Source of the DNA: Nakaseomyces glabratus
Lineage: Eukaryota > Ascomycota > Saccharomycetes > Saccharomycetales > Saccharomycetaceae
Assembly: GCF_010111755.1 (NCBI RefSeq)
Contig: NC_088957.1
Coordinates: 248,001 to 312,000 of the forward strand
Direction: 5' to 3'
DNA: 64,000 bases
Part shown: piece by piece, positions 36,273 to 45,822 of the stretch
Layout of the letters: each line of letters starts with the position of its first letter
Position numbering within the stretch: position 1 is the first letter of the stretch
Made by a program: the position numbers and the translations under genes
The notes under the pieces: model-generated
Databases searched by the model: none
What the model was told of the DNA's origin: nothing
Seen by the model: the letters and a program-made list of their open reading frames with translations, nothing else

Positions 36273-38112
36273 AGTTATTTTTAGTTTTGATAAAAGTTTT
36301 TTTTTGTTTGGTGTAGTATTAATTGATTTGAAATCTATCAATTGTATTCTGGTTTTCTATTGTTTGATATAAAATATCCAAAACAGAAATTATCCAGAAT
36401 AATACAAACTGGCTCTGCTTATATACCTTTTTTTGCATTACCAATTCCAATTGATGTGAAACAATTTGAACTTAAACCGGTCAATACTATGTAAGCAAAA
36501 ATGAATAATGCATAGTATTATTCCTAATTATGAAATTATGAATGGAATACAACTACAATTCACACCCATGCACTCGTTTACACCTTGTAAGCTTCGCACT
36601 ACACCTAGATATTGACAAAAAAAATATACTTACATTATGCAAAAATGGGTAGTTGGATAGCGAAAATATGAAAAACCTCACTACTTACACATGCTTAGTA
36701 ACCAAGAAGTTAGTAACTATGTTTTGGTATCTAGCAATAGAAACAGCAATGGTGCCATTGCAAAGGCAACCTGTTTGCCGACTATCAAAAGTAATATCAT
36801 AGAATAGTTTGGGAGGTGCCAAACAGCATATTCTGTTACTGATTTTAAAGGATGGGTGCTCTGCAAAGGGCTGAAAGCAGTTTAGTCATCGTAAGCAAGA
36901 AAGTGGGGGATTGGGGGAGGCAGTAATAAAGGGCATGAAACCGATTTCGGTTGGCATTGACTTGTATCGTGCCACCTGGGTGCTTCCCCCTTTCATAGTA
37001 ATTTACGTGCTAAGTTCAAGACCAGTTTAAAAACGCCATTATGGTATAGTTATGCAATTCATAATGGTTGAGAGTGAAAAAAAAAAGAAATACTGCATAC
37101 AACTATTCTTAAAAAAGCCTTCTCTCGAGACAATGCCAGGTATTTCATGAATGGCAAGGGGGGTTACATAAAGCTGTTGAGTTTTCTCAGAAAAGTTCGC
37201 ACAGCTCCTACTGAAATACGTCATTTTGGATCTAAATATAAAAGTCGTGAAAACCAAACGGAAAAAAACAGCGCAGATAAGCATTCTCGCAGACAATGCA
37301 TACTCTTCTGTGTGCCCTCACCTAGACTGAATCCAATTCAAATACCAAGAGTGGGAGGGTGTGCATAATATTATTCACACCACTTGCAAACGAGTCCTAT
37401 TTTAGTTTAACACTAGTGCTCAGAATTGCATTTCGCTTTTTATTAGATATGGGCTGTTACAGATTTACGCTTCTCTGTTCACATAGTGGGACTGCCACTA
37501 TTATATCCTTAACTTCTCAGAATATGCAGCAATGCCCTAGTCACCATTGCTTTTGCCGACTATCAAAACACAACAACTCAAACAAGGGTCTCAAGGGAGT
37601 GAAGTGCAGTGAGTGTACAGGGAGCTAGCTCATCCTTATATTTTACACTTGTTTGAAATGGGATCAATCTGCTATCACCGATCTTCAAGCCCAAATACTC
37701 AAATGACCAATATATCTTGTCGGCCTTTGTAGCAGATACGTGTCACGATATATATTATCTTTCACGACATACAAGGAAAATTGACAAACAATGCCATCCC
37801 GTTAAGAATCTCCGCAGGGAGACTAATATTTGATGAGAAAAACTAAACGTTGCTACGAATGTCTCTGTGATGAGTCTAATTCCTTACTAAAAATTCCAGA
37901 TGCTCTCTATTCTTTCTCTCAATAACACAAACATATACTGGAAAATGCTTGGTCAGATACTTCAAGCGAGTATTTGGAATAGTGTTGCCAAGTCGTGACC
38001 GTATTACATAAATATTTTCTGGAATAGTTTACCAGCAGCGGCTACAGACTATTACAAGTTCGCTTTTTTGGCATTAGAAGAAAGATTAGGACTGCGAAAC
38101 TGTTATTATGAA
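36273..38112. other. PDC-NNF2 divergent intergenic region (CTT1 position, gene absent)
   Basis: About 1.8 kb. S. cerevisiae has catalase gene CTT1 here; I see no catalase-like reading frame. CTTATATA at 36418-36425 (TATATAAG on the minus strand) is a likely PDC TATA box. A 17-bp direct repeat is listed separately. AACCGA/TCGGTT (36939-36952) forms a small hairpin. Other short ORFs show no family. Confidence 0.6.
36774..37568. repeat. Direct-repeat pair TTTGCCGACTATCAAAA
   Basis: The 17-bp sequence occurs exactly at 36774-36790 and 37552-37568. Each copy is preceded by CAGCAATG and then CCATTGC within ~45 bp, so a longer module seems duplicated ~780 bp apart in the PDC-NNF2 intergenic region. 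Confidence 0.85.
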
Positions 38113-40869
38113 ATGGTAAGCCAAAGGACTAAGAGAAACCCTGATGTGGAAGTTCTCTCGTTTGCTAGAAACCATAGGTTCAAGGATACATTGGCCTTGT
38201 TTCTTGTCTTTCTAAGTTTTAACCATGTTATGCTGTTTTTACTTTTGGTTGTGTTCATCGTTGCGACTAGGTTTAAAAATGCGCTGGCCAACAGCTTCAT
38301 ATTGTTCTTCCTCTCCAAGAAGCCATCGCCTGATATACAAGTAGTTAGCAACTCGGCAAAGAATAAGAAAAGATATGTTACACCTCCAACGTTATACAAA
38401 CTATTGGCCATGAAAAATATCCCCTTCATTGGCACTCTGCATGATAATTCCATTTTAAGACCTGTACCTTTGATAGTCATTGAATACCTGTTTGTAACAA
38501 TATTGAGGATATATGGTGGTAATTATTTCACTGACCCAATAGAATATTTTGCCATTGGTATAGTCGCATCTTTTCTAATAAATGACCCAAACACATGTCT
38601 CACGCATGCAATGATATGTTCTGTGCTGTACTCACTGTCAAAACATTTTTTTTATAGCGTGTTACCTCTGGTATTTGGCAAGGGAATCATGGGCTTTATT
38701 TTATCATTTAAATCTTCTGGGCATCGTGGGCAACTGATAAGACAATACTTGCTTCGCAATTCCGCCATCTTACGACTCTTTGACAATTTATGTGGAAAGG
38801 TTAACTCAACCGACTCGTCCCTTTCATTGTACATAGATGAAATTTGCTTCTACCTTTCATTTCATATAATATTTTACCTGATTGGTAGGAGATATTTTAT
38901 GCCAGTGCCTATCCCAGAATCTGATTTACCCTCATCATTGAGAACATCAACAGATACACGTTTACCATCATCTGGAAACCAAAAGACCCAGTCAAGTTCG
39001 ACGCACAAGAATAACACATCTGAAACACGTAATAATACACAAGTGAGAAACCGTTCCAATAGTCATGCTAAACATGGAAGGAATGTGTCGATGAGTACGA
39101 ACAGGACTCAGCATCAAAGTACTGCTATCAACGGCCACTCTCATGCAAGTAATCTACCCACCACACAAGCAAATGTATCCGATACGAAATCGATCAATGC
39201 TTCCGACTCTTATATCATAAATGCAATCTCTAATAACTTGAGAACTTTAAGACAAACACCATTCTTCTCAAATTTAGTCTCCAAATATAATGTCTTTGAG
39301 CCTGATATCGTCTCTCCAGAGAGAAGTAATAGTCTTGCTATGCCTACAAATGTTGACTATAAGGACGTGAAGAAAAATGAATCTAACTCAGCCAGCAATT
39401 TGGAAGGGCTCAGAAATGAGTTCTACCAACTCAAAGTGGACTTTTCTCAGACAACAGATGAAAGAAATCTGGACACTGATATAACTCCTACCAGCAATAT
39501 TGAAAATTTCATCAGACAGCTGTTTGAGAAGAAAAAGAGTTATATCATTCCACCATTATGGTCCATGTTTCTCACTGTGAAGACAGCAAATTTGGAGAGG
39601 AAATATTTGGAGAAGAAATCTGAAGATGTTTTAACGCCTATCAGTTCGAGGGATACTGATAATGATGCCAAGGAATCAAATGACATAGACATGTTAGACA
39701 TTGATACAAAGCTAGCGATTGCTGAATTGTCGGATAATGGGATCAAAAAGAGTGTTTTTGATGAAGGCACTGGACAAGAAAATCTTGCTATGATAATTCA
39801 AAGCTCTTCAGATGATTATAATCAGCTCAATCTCGTTTCGATGAAAGATAATATTTTTAATAGGCAAGAAAATGACTACAAAGTCTGCATTGCAAATATT
39901 GGTTGTAATTCAATCACGTTTCATATTGAGAATCTTTTTGAAGGTGAGTTGATTGTCTTAGTCAATGGTGTGATCTGGTCTGAAGTGTCTTGTAGTTTGA
40001 TCATGGAGCATGAAGGTGAGGAACTTGCTGTTGTCAATGGTCTCGTTCCATCATGTTCCTATGATATCCAATTTGTAAATAGATTAAACCAGACACAGGA
40101 CCATCTGATGTCAGATATCGTTGTTCGTACTGCAAGTGGCAACAGTGGTGACTTTAACGGCAATTTTGGTAGTGTAGATTTCACATTTCCTTCATATTAT
40201 CATAGAAAGTTTCTGTCACCTTTGTTAACTTTGAAGCATTCAGTCTTGACGACTAATACAAATCTAGCCGAAGAACGGATGAAGTTGAAGAAATCTAAGA
40301 AGGAGATTAGTAAGAAGATTACTTCATTAAAACAAGAAATTGATCATTTCCGGTCAAAGATCGAGAACAATGCCACAAACGAGGAGAAGAACGCCTCTAA
40401 AGTTGAATCGTTAAAGATTGCTTTACAGCAGTCCAATAGCACGATTTTAGCGTGGGAGGAAGAATTGAAACAACTATCGGAGAAGCAGATTGAGGTTGAA
40501 GAAAAATATCTAATTCAAAAGGATCTACATCTGCGAAAGCAATTGGAGTTTAGCAAAGAGGAAGAGAAATTGAAGGCATTGGTCAAAGTCAAGAAAGAGA
40601 ATGTTGAAAGATTACAAGAAGAAGTTCAGCAACTCACTGGGAAACTCGAAAAACTGAATGCAAGAAATTCTAAGGTCTCCAAAGAAGTTGAACAGCAAAA
40701 TAAGGCCATAGACGACTTCATCAACCAACTGGCGAAAGCTATTGAGAAGAACAGACAGTCATGGGAACAACAGCAGTCCTTGAAATATAATGAGTATGAG
40801 CTAGTTGTGAAAGCATTACAACAAGATATTGCCCGGTTTGAAAGCGGGAACACAGACCAAAACCGATAA
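38113..40869 (+). CDS. NNF2: Nnf2-like multi-pass membrane protein with C-terminal coiled coil
   Basis: A 918-residue protein started at MVSQRTKRNP (38113); the frame is open 15 codons further upstream without an ATG. Hydrophobic segments at ~27-50 and 57-68, and several more up to ~270 (LIVIEYLFVTILRIYGG, YFAIGIVASFLI, EICFYLSFHIIFYLIGRRYF), indicate five to seven membrane spans. A Ser/Asn/Thr-rich region follows (~280-450). The last ~220 residues are a long charged coiled coil (MKLKKSKKEISKKITSLKQ onward). Identification as NNF2 (936 aa in S. cerevisiae, poorly characterised, linked genetically to RNA polymerase and chromosome segregation) rests on length, architecture and position just before UTP22. 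No enzymatic domain is visible. Confidence 0.8.
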   Translation: MVSQRTKRNPDVEVLSFARNHRFKDTLALFLVFLSFNHVMLFLLLVVFIVATRFKNALANSFILFFLSKKPSPDIQVVSNSAKNKKRYVTPPTLYKLLAMKNIPFIGTLHDNSILRPVPLIVIEYLFVTILRIYGGNYFTDPIEYFAIGIVASFLINDPNTCLTHAMICSVLYSLSKHFFYSVLPLVFGKGIMGFILSFKSSGHRGQLIRQYLLRNSAILRLFDNLCGKVNSTDSSLSLYIDEICFYLSFHIIFYLIGRRYFMPVPIPESDLPSSLRTSTDTRLPSSGNQKTQSSSTHKNNTSETRNNTQVRNRSNSHAKHGRNVSMSTNRTQHQSTAINGHSHASNLPTTQANVSDTKSINASDSYIINAISNNLRTLRQTPFFSNLVSKYNVFEPDIVSPERSNSLAMPTNVDYKDVKKNESNSASNLEGLRNEFYQLKVDFSQTTDERNLDTDITPTSNIENFIRQLFEKKKSYIIPPLWSMFLTVKTANLERKYLEKKSEDVLTPISSRDTDNDAKESNDIDMLDIDTKLAIAELSDNGIKKSVFDEGTGQENLAMIIQSSSDDYNQLNLVSMKDNIFNRQENDYKVCIANIGCNSITFHIENLFEGELIVLVNGVIWSEVSCSLIMEHEGEELAVVNGLVPSCSYDIQFVNRLNQTQDHLMSDIVVRTASGNSGDFNGNFGSVDFTFPSYYHRKFLSPLLTLKHSVLTTNTNLAEERMKLKKSKKEISKKITSLKQEIDHFRSKIENNATNEEKNASKVESLKIALQQSNSTILAWEEELKQLSEKQIEVEEKYLIQKDLHLRKQLEFSKEEEKLKALVKVKKENVERLQEEVQQLTGKLEKLNARNSKVSKEVEQQNKAIDDFINQLAKAIEKNRQSWEQQQSLKYNEYELVVKALQQDIARFESGNTDQNR

Positions 40870-41119
40870 ATATTTTTCTTGAACTATATAACATTTAATC
40901 AAGTAGCATTTTCTTTTTAAATCTGTATTGCATTTGTTCCATAAAAAGTCACGAAATGTTTCATCACAATCACAATCACAATCACATAGATATATACTTA
41001 ACTGTAATAAAAAAAATGAGCAAGGTATAGCCCATGAACCATACGATAAAGCGTATGCACGTATATTATGATACAATCACGGTATGACATTGCAGTAATT
41101 TTGTAATCTAGTGAAGTTT

Positions 41120-41191
41120 GCCTCCTTAGCTTAGTGGTAGAGCGTTGCACTTGTAATGCAAAGGTCGCTAGTTCAATTCTGGCAGGTGGCA
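41120..41191 (+). tRNA. tRNA-Thr (anticodon TGT)
   Basis: A 72-nt intronless cloverleaf. The acceptor strand GCCTCCT pairs with AGGTGGC (one T-T mismatch) with discriminator A. The D-arm box A is TAGCTTAGTGGTAG. The anticodon stem TTGCA/TGCAA has loop CTTGTAA, giving anticodon TGT. The T-arm GCTAG-TTCAATT-CTGGC forms box B (GTTCAATTC). A T-run from ~41203 serves as the Pol III terminator. CCA is not encoded, as usual in eukaryotes. Confidence 0.96.
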
Positions 41192-41430
41192 ATTTCTCTC
41201 AACTTTTTTTTTATTCTTGTTGAGAGGTTTGTCACAACTCCCAGTCACCCCCAGCTAAAGATAGTACATTCTCCTCGTTGTATGCATGGAAGTAACCACA
41301 AAGCCCTCACAAGTTACCTCGGCTTCTCTACACATAGTACTTTTTTCAAGAGAAGAAACGATTAGATACAAGTCAATACTCCGTAATGAGAGTTCTGCTA
41401 CTGCATTGCGACGTTGCAGTTTTTTTCGTT

Positions 41431-41490
41431 CTTGGATTCAACTGTCTTGGATCAAACTGTCTTGGATCAAACTGTCTTGGATCAAACTGA
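41431..41490. repeat. Four tandem copies of a 15-bp unit
   Basis: The unit CTTGGATCAAACTGT is repeated four times (41431-41445, 41446-41460, 41461-41475, 41476-41490). The middle two are identical, and the outer two differ by one or two bases. It lies between tRNA-Thr and UTP22. Confidence 0.95.
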
Positions 41491-41702
41491 AAATTTTAAG
41501 AAGAAAAATTTTTGTTTTTTTTTTAAATTTTTTTCAAAAGAAATTTTTCACGCATCAGGCATCGCGCAAAGCAAAACGCACTGATTTCAACTTTTTCAAC
41601 TTTTTCAGTTTTTTCAATTTTTTTTCACCGATGTGGGACTTTGCGTAACGAAAATTTGTATGAACAATCGATACCAATTGGGTTAGTGGTCCCTAACATT
41701 CC

Positions 41703-41734
41703 AAAATTTTTTCACTTTCTTTAGAAGCTCATCG
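41703..41734. promoter_or_regulatory. RRPE and PAC elements of UTP22
   Basis: AAAATTTTTTCA at 41703-41714 (RRPE-like) and GCTCATCG at 41727-41734 (reverse PAC) lie ~220-250 bp upstream of UTP22, an SSU-processome gene, in the usual order and spacing. Confidence 0.65.
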
Positions 41735-41954
41735 ATTTTCTTTACAATAGTGTATTTCTATAGTGTATTTGGGTTATACTGTTTTTTTTGACTTGGCTAT
41801 ATTTCTTCTGGTAGAACTGGGAAGAAAAAAATAAAAGACCAATCCTTTCACTAGCCCACCCCATAGGGTTATTATATATTAAACCACGTATACACTTCCT
41901 TGCTTTGGGAACTGTGTGATTGATAGAATACTAGAGTAAAGAAAGATAGACCGG

Positions 41955-44900
41955 ATGTCTGGAGTGAAACGTAAAGGACCAGAAGTGGTTGAAGAAGAGC
42001 CGGTTCAAAAGAGGCAGGTTATAGAGAAGCACACGGATGGTAGCGATGATGAAGCTAGCGGTGATGAGCATGAGGTCAAGCGTACCAAAAGCGATACCAC
42101 ATCACAGAACATACAGATTGCTAGAGAGACCGCTGAGTTGTTCAAGTCGAATATATTCAAGCTACAGATAGATGAACTTCTAGCGCAGGTGAAACTGAAC
42201 GACAAGCATATACTGAAGATGGAGAAAGTGTTACATAAATTTTACGATATGGTGCAACAGATCCCAGAGTGGAAGGATAAATCGTTATCCGATGTGGAGT
42301 CCTTTTTTGACAATAAGATTGTGGCCGTCCCATTTGCTGATCCAAAGCCATCGCTGGCTAACACCAACTATAAGTTCGGCTACTTGAAGCCAGGCGTCGA
42401 TCTTATTGGATCTTTCGCTCTGAAAATGGGTATCTACCAACCTCAGGGTTCTAACGTTGATATATTGCTGACTATGCCTAAGGAACTGTTCGACAAGAAG
42501 GATTTTCTAAATTTCAGATGCTTGCACAAGAGGAGCGTCTACTTGGCATATTTCACTCATCACTTCTCCATATTACTGAAGAAGAATAAGCTAGACCACT
42601 TCATGTCAGTAAAATACTCATATCTAAACAACGATCCACTATTGCCAATCTTGACAGTTACATGCTCTAAGAACCCAGAGCACAGCTCGGACGAGTACAA
42701 TTTCCATAAGACAAAATTCTCCATCAAGTTCATAATCGGATTCCCAGACGGTTTGTTCGATCCAAAAAAACTATTGCCAAATAAGAACTGCATCAGGTTA
42801 GCTGGCACACAGGATGTTAATGACCTTCCAGCAACACCATTGTACAACTTTGCGGTACAGTCCTCTACTACATTCTCTAGTTACTTGAAATTTCTTTATC
42901 ATAATAAAAAACAGACAGCAGCATTTAGACAGGCTGCCATACTAGGTAAAATATGGCTTGAACAACGTGGATTCTCATCCAAAACTGCACACTCAGGAAC
43001 ATTAGGTGGCTTTGGTTCATTTGAATTTTCAATGTTGATGGCTGCCTTACTCCACGGTGGTGGTAACAATGCTAATAAAATATTATTACATGGTTTCTCC
43101 TCATATCAATTATTCCAAGGTACTATAAAATATTTGGCAACAATGGACCTATGTAATGACGGACATTTACAATTTTCTTCAGATATTTCCAGTGAAACTC
43201 ACAAGCACTCCAAATATATAGAAGAGGGCTTCCAAACGCCGACCATTTTTGATAAAACCAGGAAAGTGAATATTCTAACCAAGATGACTACCAACTCATA
43301 TTATATGCTAAAACAGTATGCCAATGAGACACTGGGCATGTTAAATAACGTGGTTCAGGATAAATTTTCGAGTGTCTTTTTGATAAACTTGAACAGAATA
43401 CCAGAAATAAAATATGATAGCTGCATAGAAGTTAAATTACAACCTGATGATACTTTAATTTCCAAGTTTGGATCTGCTGAAAGGATTAAATTCATAACAT
43501 TTGAGAATTACCTAACTAATAAGGTATCGACGGTCTTGAAATATGCGTTGGGTAAAAGGGTTAAATATATGGAAATAAAGCTAGAAGGAAAGCGGTCTGA
43601 CTTCCCAATTACAAAACGGAAAGTTTACTCTCATTCAAGTGGATACAATTTTGAATATATTTTGATTCAATTGATTTTGGACACGGATGAAGCAGAAAAG
43701 TTGGTGATTAGAGGTCCAGAACATACATCTGAGTTGACACCTGAGGCCGCCATGTTTAAGAATTTTTGGGGGAAAAAATCCTCTCTCCGCAAATTCAAAA
43801 ATGGAGAAATCTCACATTGTTGTGTTTGGCAATCTTCTTCTGAGGTCTCGGTTGTAACATCAATAGTTGACTATGTTATAAAGATGCATATCTCTGAAAG
43901 AGCCAATGTTAACAATGAGGGAACAAAACATCTACACAAGCAACTTCCTTTACCCAACCTGCCCTCGAGCTCTGCTACTTCTATTCAAAACCTGTCAAGC
44001 TTTTTCAATTTGAAGAAGTCTTTTGACGAGCTCTACAAAATACTATTTAAAATGGAACTGCCACTTTCCATTAAGTCCATTTTACCTGTTGGTTCGGCCT
44101 TTAGGTATACATCTTTGTGTCAACCTGTTCCATTTTCGTACTCTAACCCTGACTTTTTACAAGATGTTGTCTTAGAGTTCGAAACATCACCTAAATGGCC
44201 AGACGAAATAATTGCATTGGAAAAGGCTAAAACAGCGTTCCTGTTGAAAATTCACGATAAGCTAGTTGAAAATTACGCACCCGAATACAAATCTTACTTT
44301 TTGAGAGATGAGTCCATTCCATATAATTTAGATATTGCTACATTGAACATTTTAACTCCAGAAGGTTATGGTTTCAAATTTAGAGTATTGACTGAACGTG
44401 ATGAAGTATTGTATCTAAGAGCAATTTCTAACGCCAGAAATGAGTTGAAGCCAGCTTTGGAGAAAACATTTTTAAAGTTCACCGCCAGATATCAAGCAAG
44501 CGTAAGACATACTAGAACAATTGAGAATCTCTCTCATGCATATCAATTATATTCTCCAGTTGTGAGACTATTCAAGAAGTGGTTAGATAAGCATTTACTT
44601 TTGAGCCATTTGGATGAGGAATTGGTAGAACTAATTGCTATGAAACCATTTGTTGATTATACTCCTTTCAACGTTCCGGGTTCTTTGCAGAATGGGTTCC
44701 TAAAGGTCTTAAGATTTATTAGTCAATGGAACTGGAAGGAAGATCCTTTAATTTTAGATTTCGTTAAGCCAGGTACAGAAAATGAGAATTCTGGTGATAT
44801 CTCCAACGGTGAGTTAACAAGCTCCACTTTGAAGAAGTTATCCGAAAGACTAACGCTTCAACAGTACAAAGCAATACAATCAAATTTCGCGAATATCAGA

Positions 44901-45530
44901 AACAGCGATCCTAATGGTGTTCATCTACAATATTTTGTTGCTTCTAGAAATGATCCAAGTGGTATCCTTTACTCAAGTGGTATTCCATTACCTATTGCTA
45001 CAAGATTAACTGCATTGGCAAAGATAGCCACTAATATCATTTCTACACATGGATTCAATAACCAGACAATTGACCTACTCTTTACTCCAGGTCTAAAAGA
45101 TTACGACTTTGTTGTTCAAATGAAGACACCAGTATCTTTGAAGATCAGCTCAGGTATTATTGAGCCATCTGAATTCAAGAATATTTCAAATGGTGCCTCA
45201 AGGTCTTTCCCAGATGATCTTGATGACATGAGCGAGAAGATGGATCCAACTCTTCAACTTGTCAAATACTTAAACATGAAGTATTCTAATAGTATTGTGT
45301 TCTCAAGTCATAAGTACGTTGGAGTTAATGGTGGAGAAAAGGGAGATGTCAACGTTATCACTGGTCTAATCAAACCTACTTTCAAGAAGGAAAATAAATT
45401 CAGAGTTGGTATGGATTGTAATGTCAAGCCTATTGATGAAGAAAAGGTAATTTTAAATAAGGAAGCTATTTTCCATGAAATCGCCGCATTCGGACACGAA
45501 TTAATAACCGATTTTGAGGTCAATAATTGA
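41955..45530 (+). CDS. UTP22: U3 snoRNP / SSU processome protein Utp22 (Nrap family)
   Basis: A 1191-residue nucleolar protein (S. cerevisiae Utp22 1237 aa). It joins the UTP-C complex with Rrp7 and casein kinase 2 subunits for 18S rRNA processing, and links ribosome biogenesis to the Ifh1-Fhl1 system. The N-terminal ~50 residues are charged and acidic with a basic cluster. The rest is the Nrap fold, a tandem of nucleotidyltransferase-like and OAS1-like modules without an evident active site. Landmarks include YLKPGVDLIGSFALKMGIYQPQGSNVDILLTMPKELF, QAAILGKIWLEQRGFSS, GFGSFEFSMLMAALL and RLFKKWLDKHLLLSHLDEELVELIA. It is followed by PRP31, DBF2, DRN1 and VAS1, exactly as YGR090W-YGR094W. Confidence 0.96.
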   Translation: MSGVKRKGPEVVEEEPVQKRQVIEKHTDGSDDEASGDEHEVKRTKSDTTSQNIQIARETAELFKSNIFKLQIDELLAQVKLNDKHILKMEKVLHKFYDMVQQIPEWKDKSLSDVESFFDNKIVAVPFADPKPSLANTNYKFGYLKPGVDLIGSFALKMGIYQPQGSNVDILLTMPKELFDKKDFLNFRCLHKRSVYLAYFTHHFSILLKKNKLDHFMSVKYSYLNNDPLLPILTVTCSKNPEHSSDEYNFHKTKFSIKFIIGFPDGLFDPKKLLPNKNCIRLAGTQDVNDLPATPLYNFAVQSSTTFSSYLKFLYHNKKQTAAFRQAAILGKIWLEQRGFSSKTAHSGTLGGFGSFEFSMLMAALLHGGGNNANKILLHGFSSYQLFQGTIKYLATMDLCNDGHLQFSSDISSETHKHSKYIEEGFQTPTIFDKTRKVNILTKMTTNSYYMLKQYANETLGMLNNVVQDKFSSVFLINLNRIPEIKYDSCIEVKLQPDDTLISKFGSAERIKFITFENYLTNKVSTVLKYALGKRVKYMEIKLEGKRSDFPITKRKVYSHSSGYNFEYILIQLILDTDEAEKLVIRGPEHTSELTPEAAMFKNFWGKKSSLRKFKNGEISHCCVWQSSSEVSVVTSIVDYVIKMHISERANVNNEGTKHLHKQLPLPNLPSSSATSIQNLSSFFNLKKSFDELYKILFKMELPLSIKSILPVGSAFRYTSLCQPVPFSYSNPDFLQDVVLEFETSPKWPDEIIALEKAKTAFLLKIHDKLVENYAPEYKSYFLRDESIPYNLDIATLNILTPEGYGFKFRVLTERDEVLYLRAISNARNELKPALEKTFLKFTARYQASVRHTRTIENLSHAYQLYSPVVRLFKKWLDKHLLLSHLDEELVELIAMKPFVDYTPFNVPGSLQNGFLKVLRFISQWNWKEDPLILDFVKPGTENENSGDISNGELTSSTLKKLSERLTLQQYKAIQSNFANIRNSDPNGVHLQYFVASRNDPSGILYSSGIPLPIATRLTALAKIATNIISTHGFNNQTIDLLFTPGLKDYDFVVQMKTPVSLKISSGIIEPSEFKNISNGASRSFPDDLDDMSEKMDPTLQLVKYLNMKYSNSIVFSSHKYVGVNGGEKGDVNVITGLIKPTFKKENKFRVGMDCNVKPIDEEKVILNKEAIFHEIAAFGHELITDFEVNN

Positions 45531-45822
45531 GATGATCAGCTCCAATAGCAAAAATATAAGTACTTTATTGCCGCATTTTCTTTTCTAGCATTCTATAGCA
45601 TTAATATTATATAATCAGTGATCAATGCTGATACTTACCAAAAGTGAATTAAATTTTAATTAAATAATTTCATATTTTGTTCTTCGAATGATACACGGAC
45701 TCCCAATGAAATGAAAATTACTGCAATAGATGCCATGTGATGGATATATAACTAGAATTTCAACAAGATTATACTTTAGAGTGCAATAGGACAGTATTAG
45801 AAATCTAATAGACAGAAAGTAA

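Larger units (their letters stand above)
40862..41954. other. NNF2-UTP22 intergenic region
   Basis: About 1.1 kb containing the tRNA-Thr gene, a CACAAT hexamer repeat at 40965-40985 in the NNF2 3' flank, a 15-bp tandem repeat at 41431-41490, a T/A-rich stretch with CTTTTTCAA repeats (41500-41630), and the UTP22 PAC/RRPE elements. Small ORFs are not supported. Confidence 0.6.

Noticed and set aside
36500..38000. Pseudogene of CTT1 in the PDC-NNF2 interval
   Set aside because: No stretch in the translated short ORFs resembled catalase motifs; absence is reported instead of a relic.
41216..41400. Retrotransposon LTR next to the tRNA-Thr gene
   Set aside because: A TGTTGAGAGG-like start was seen, but no matching CA end, target-site duplication or tRNA primer-binding site could be identified.
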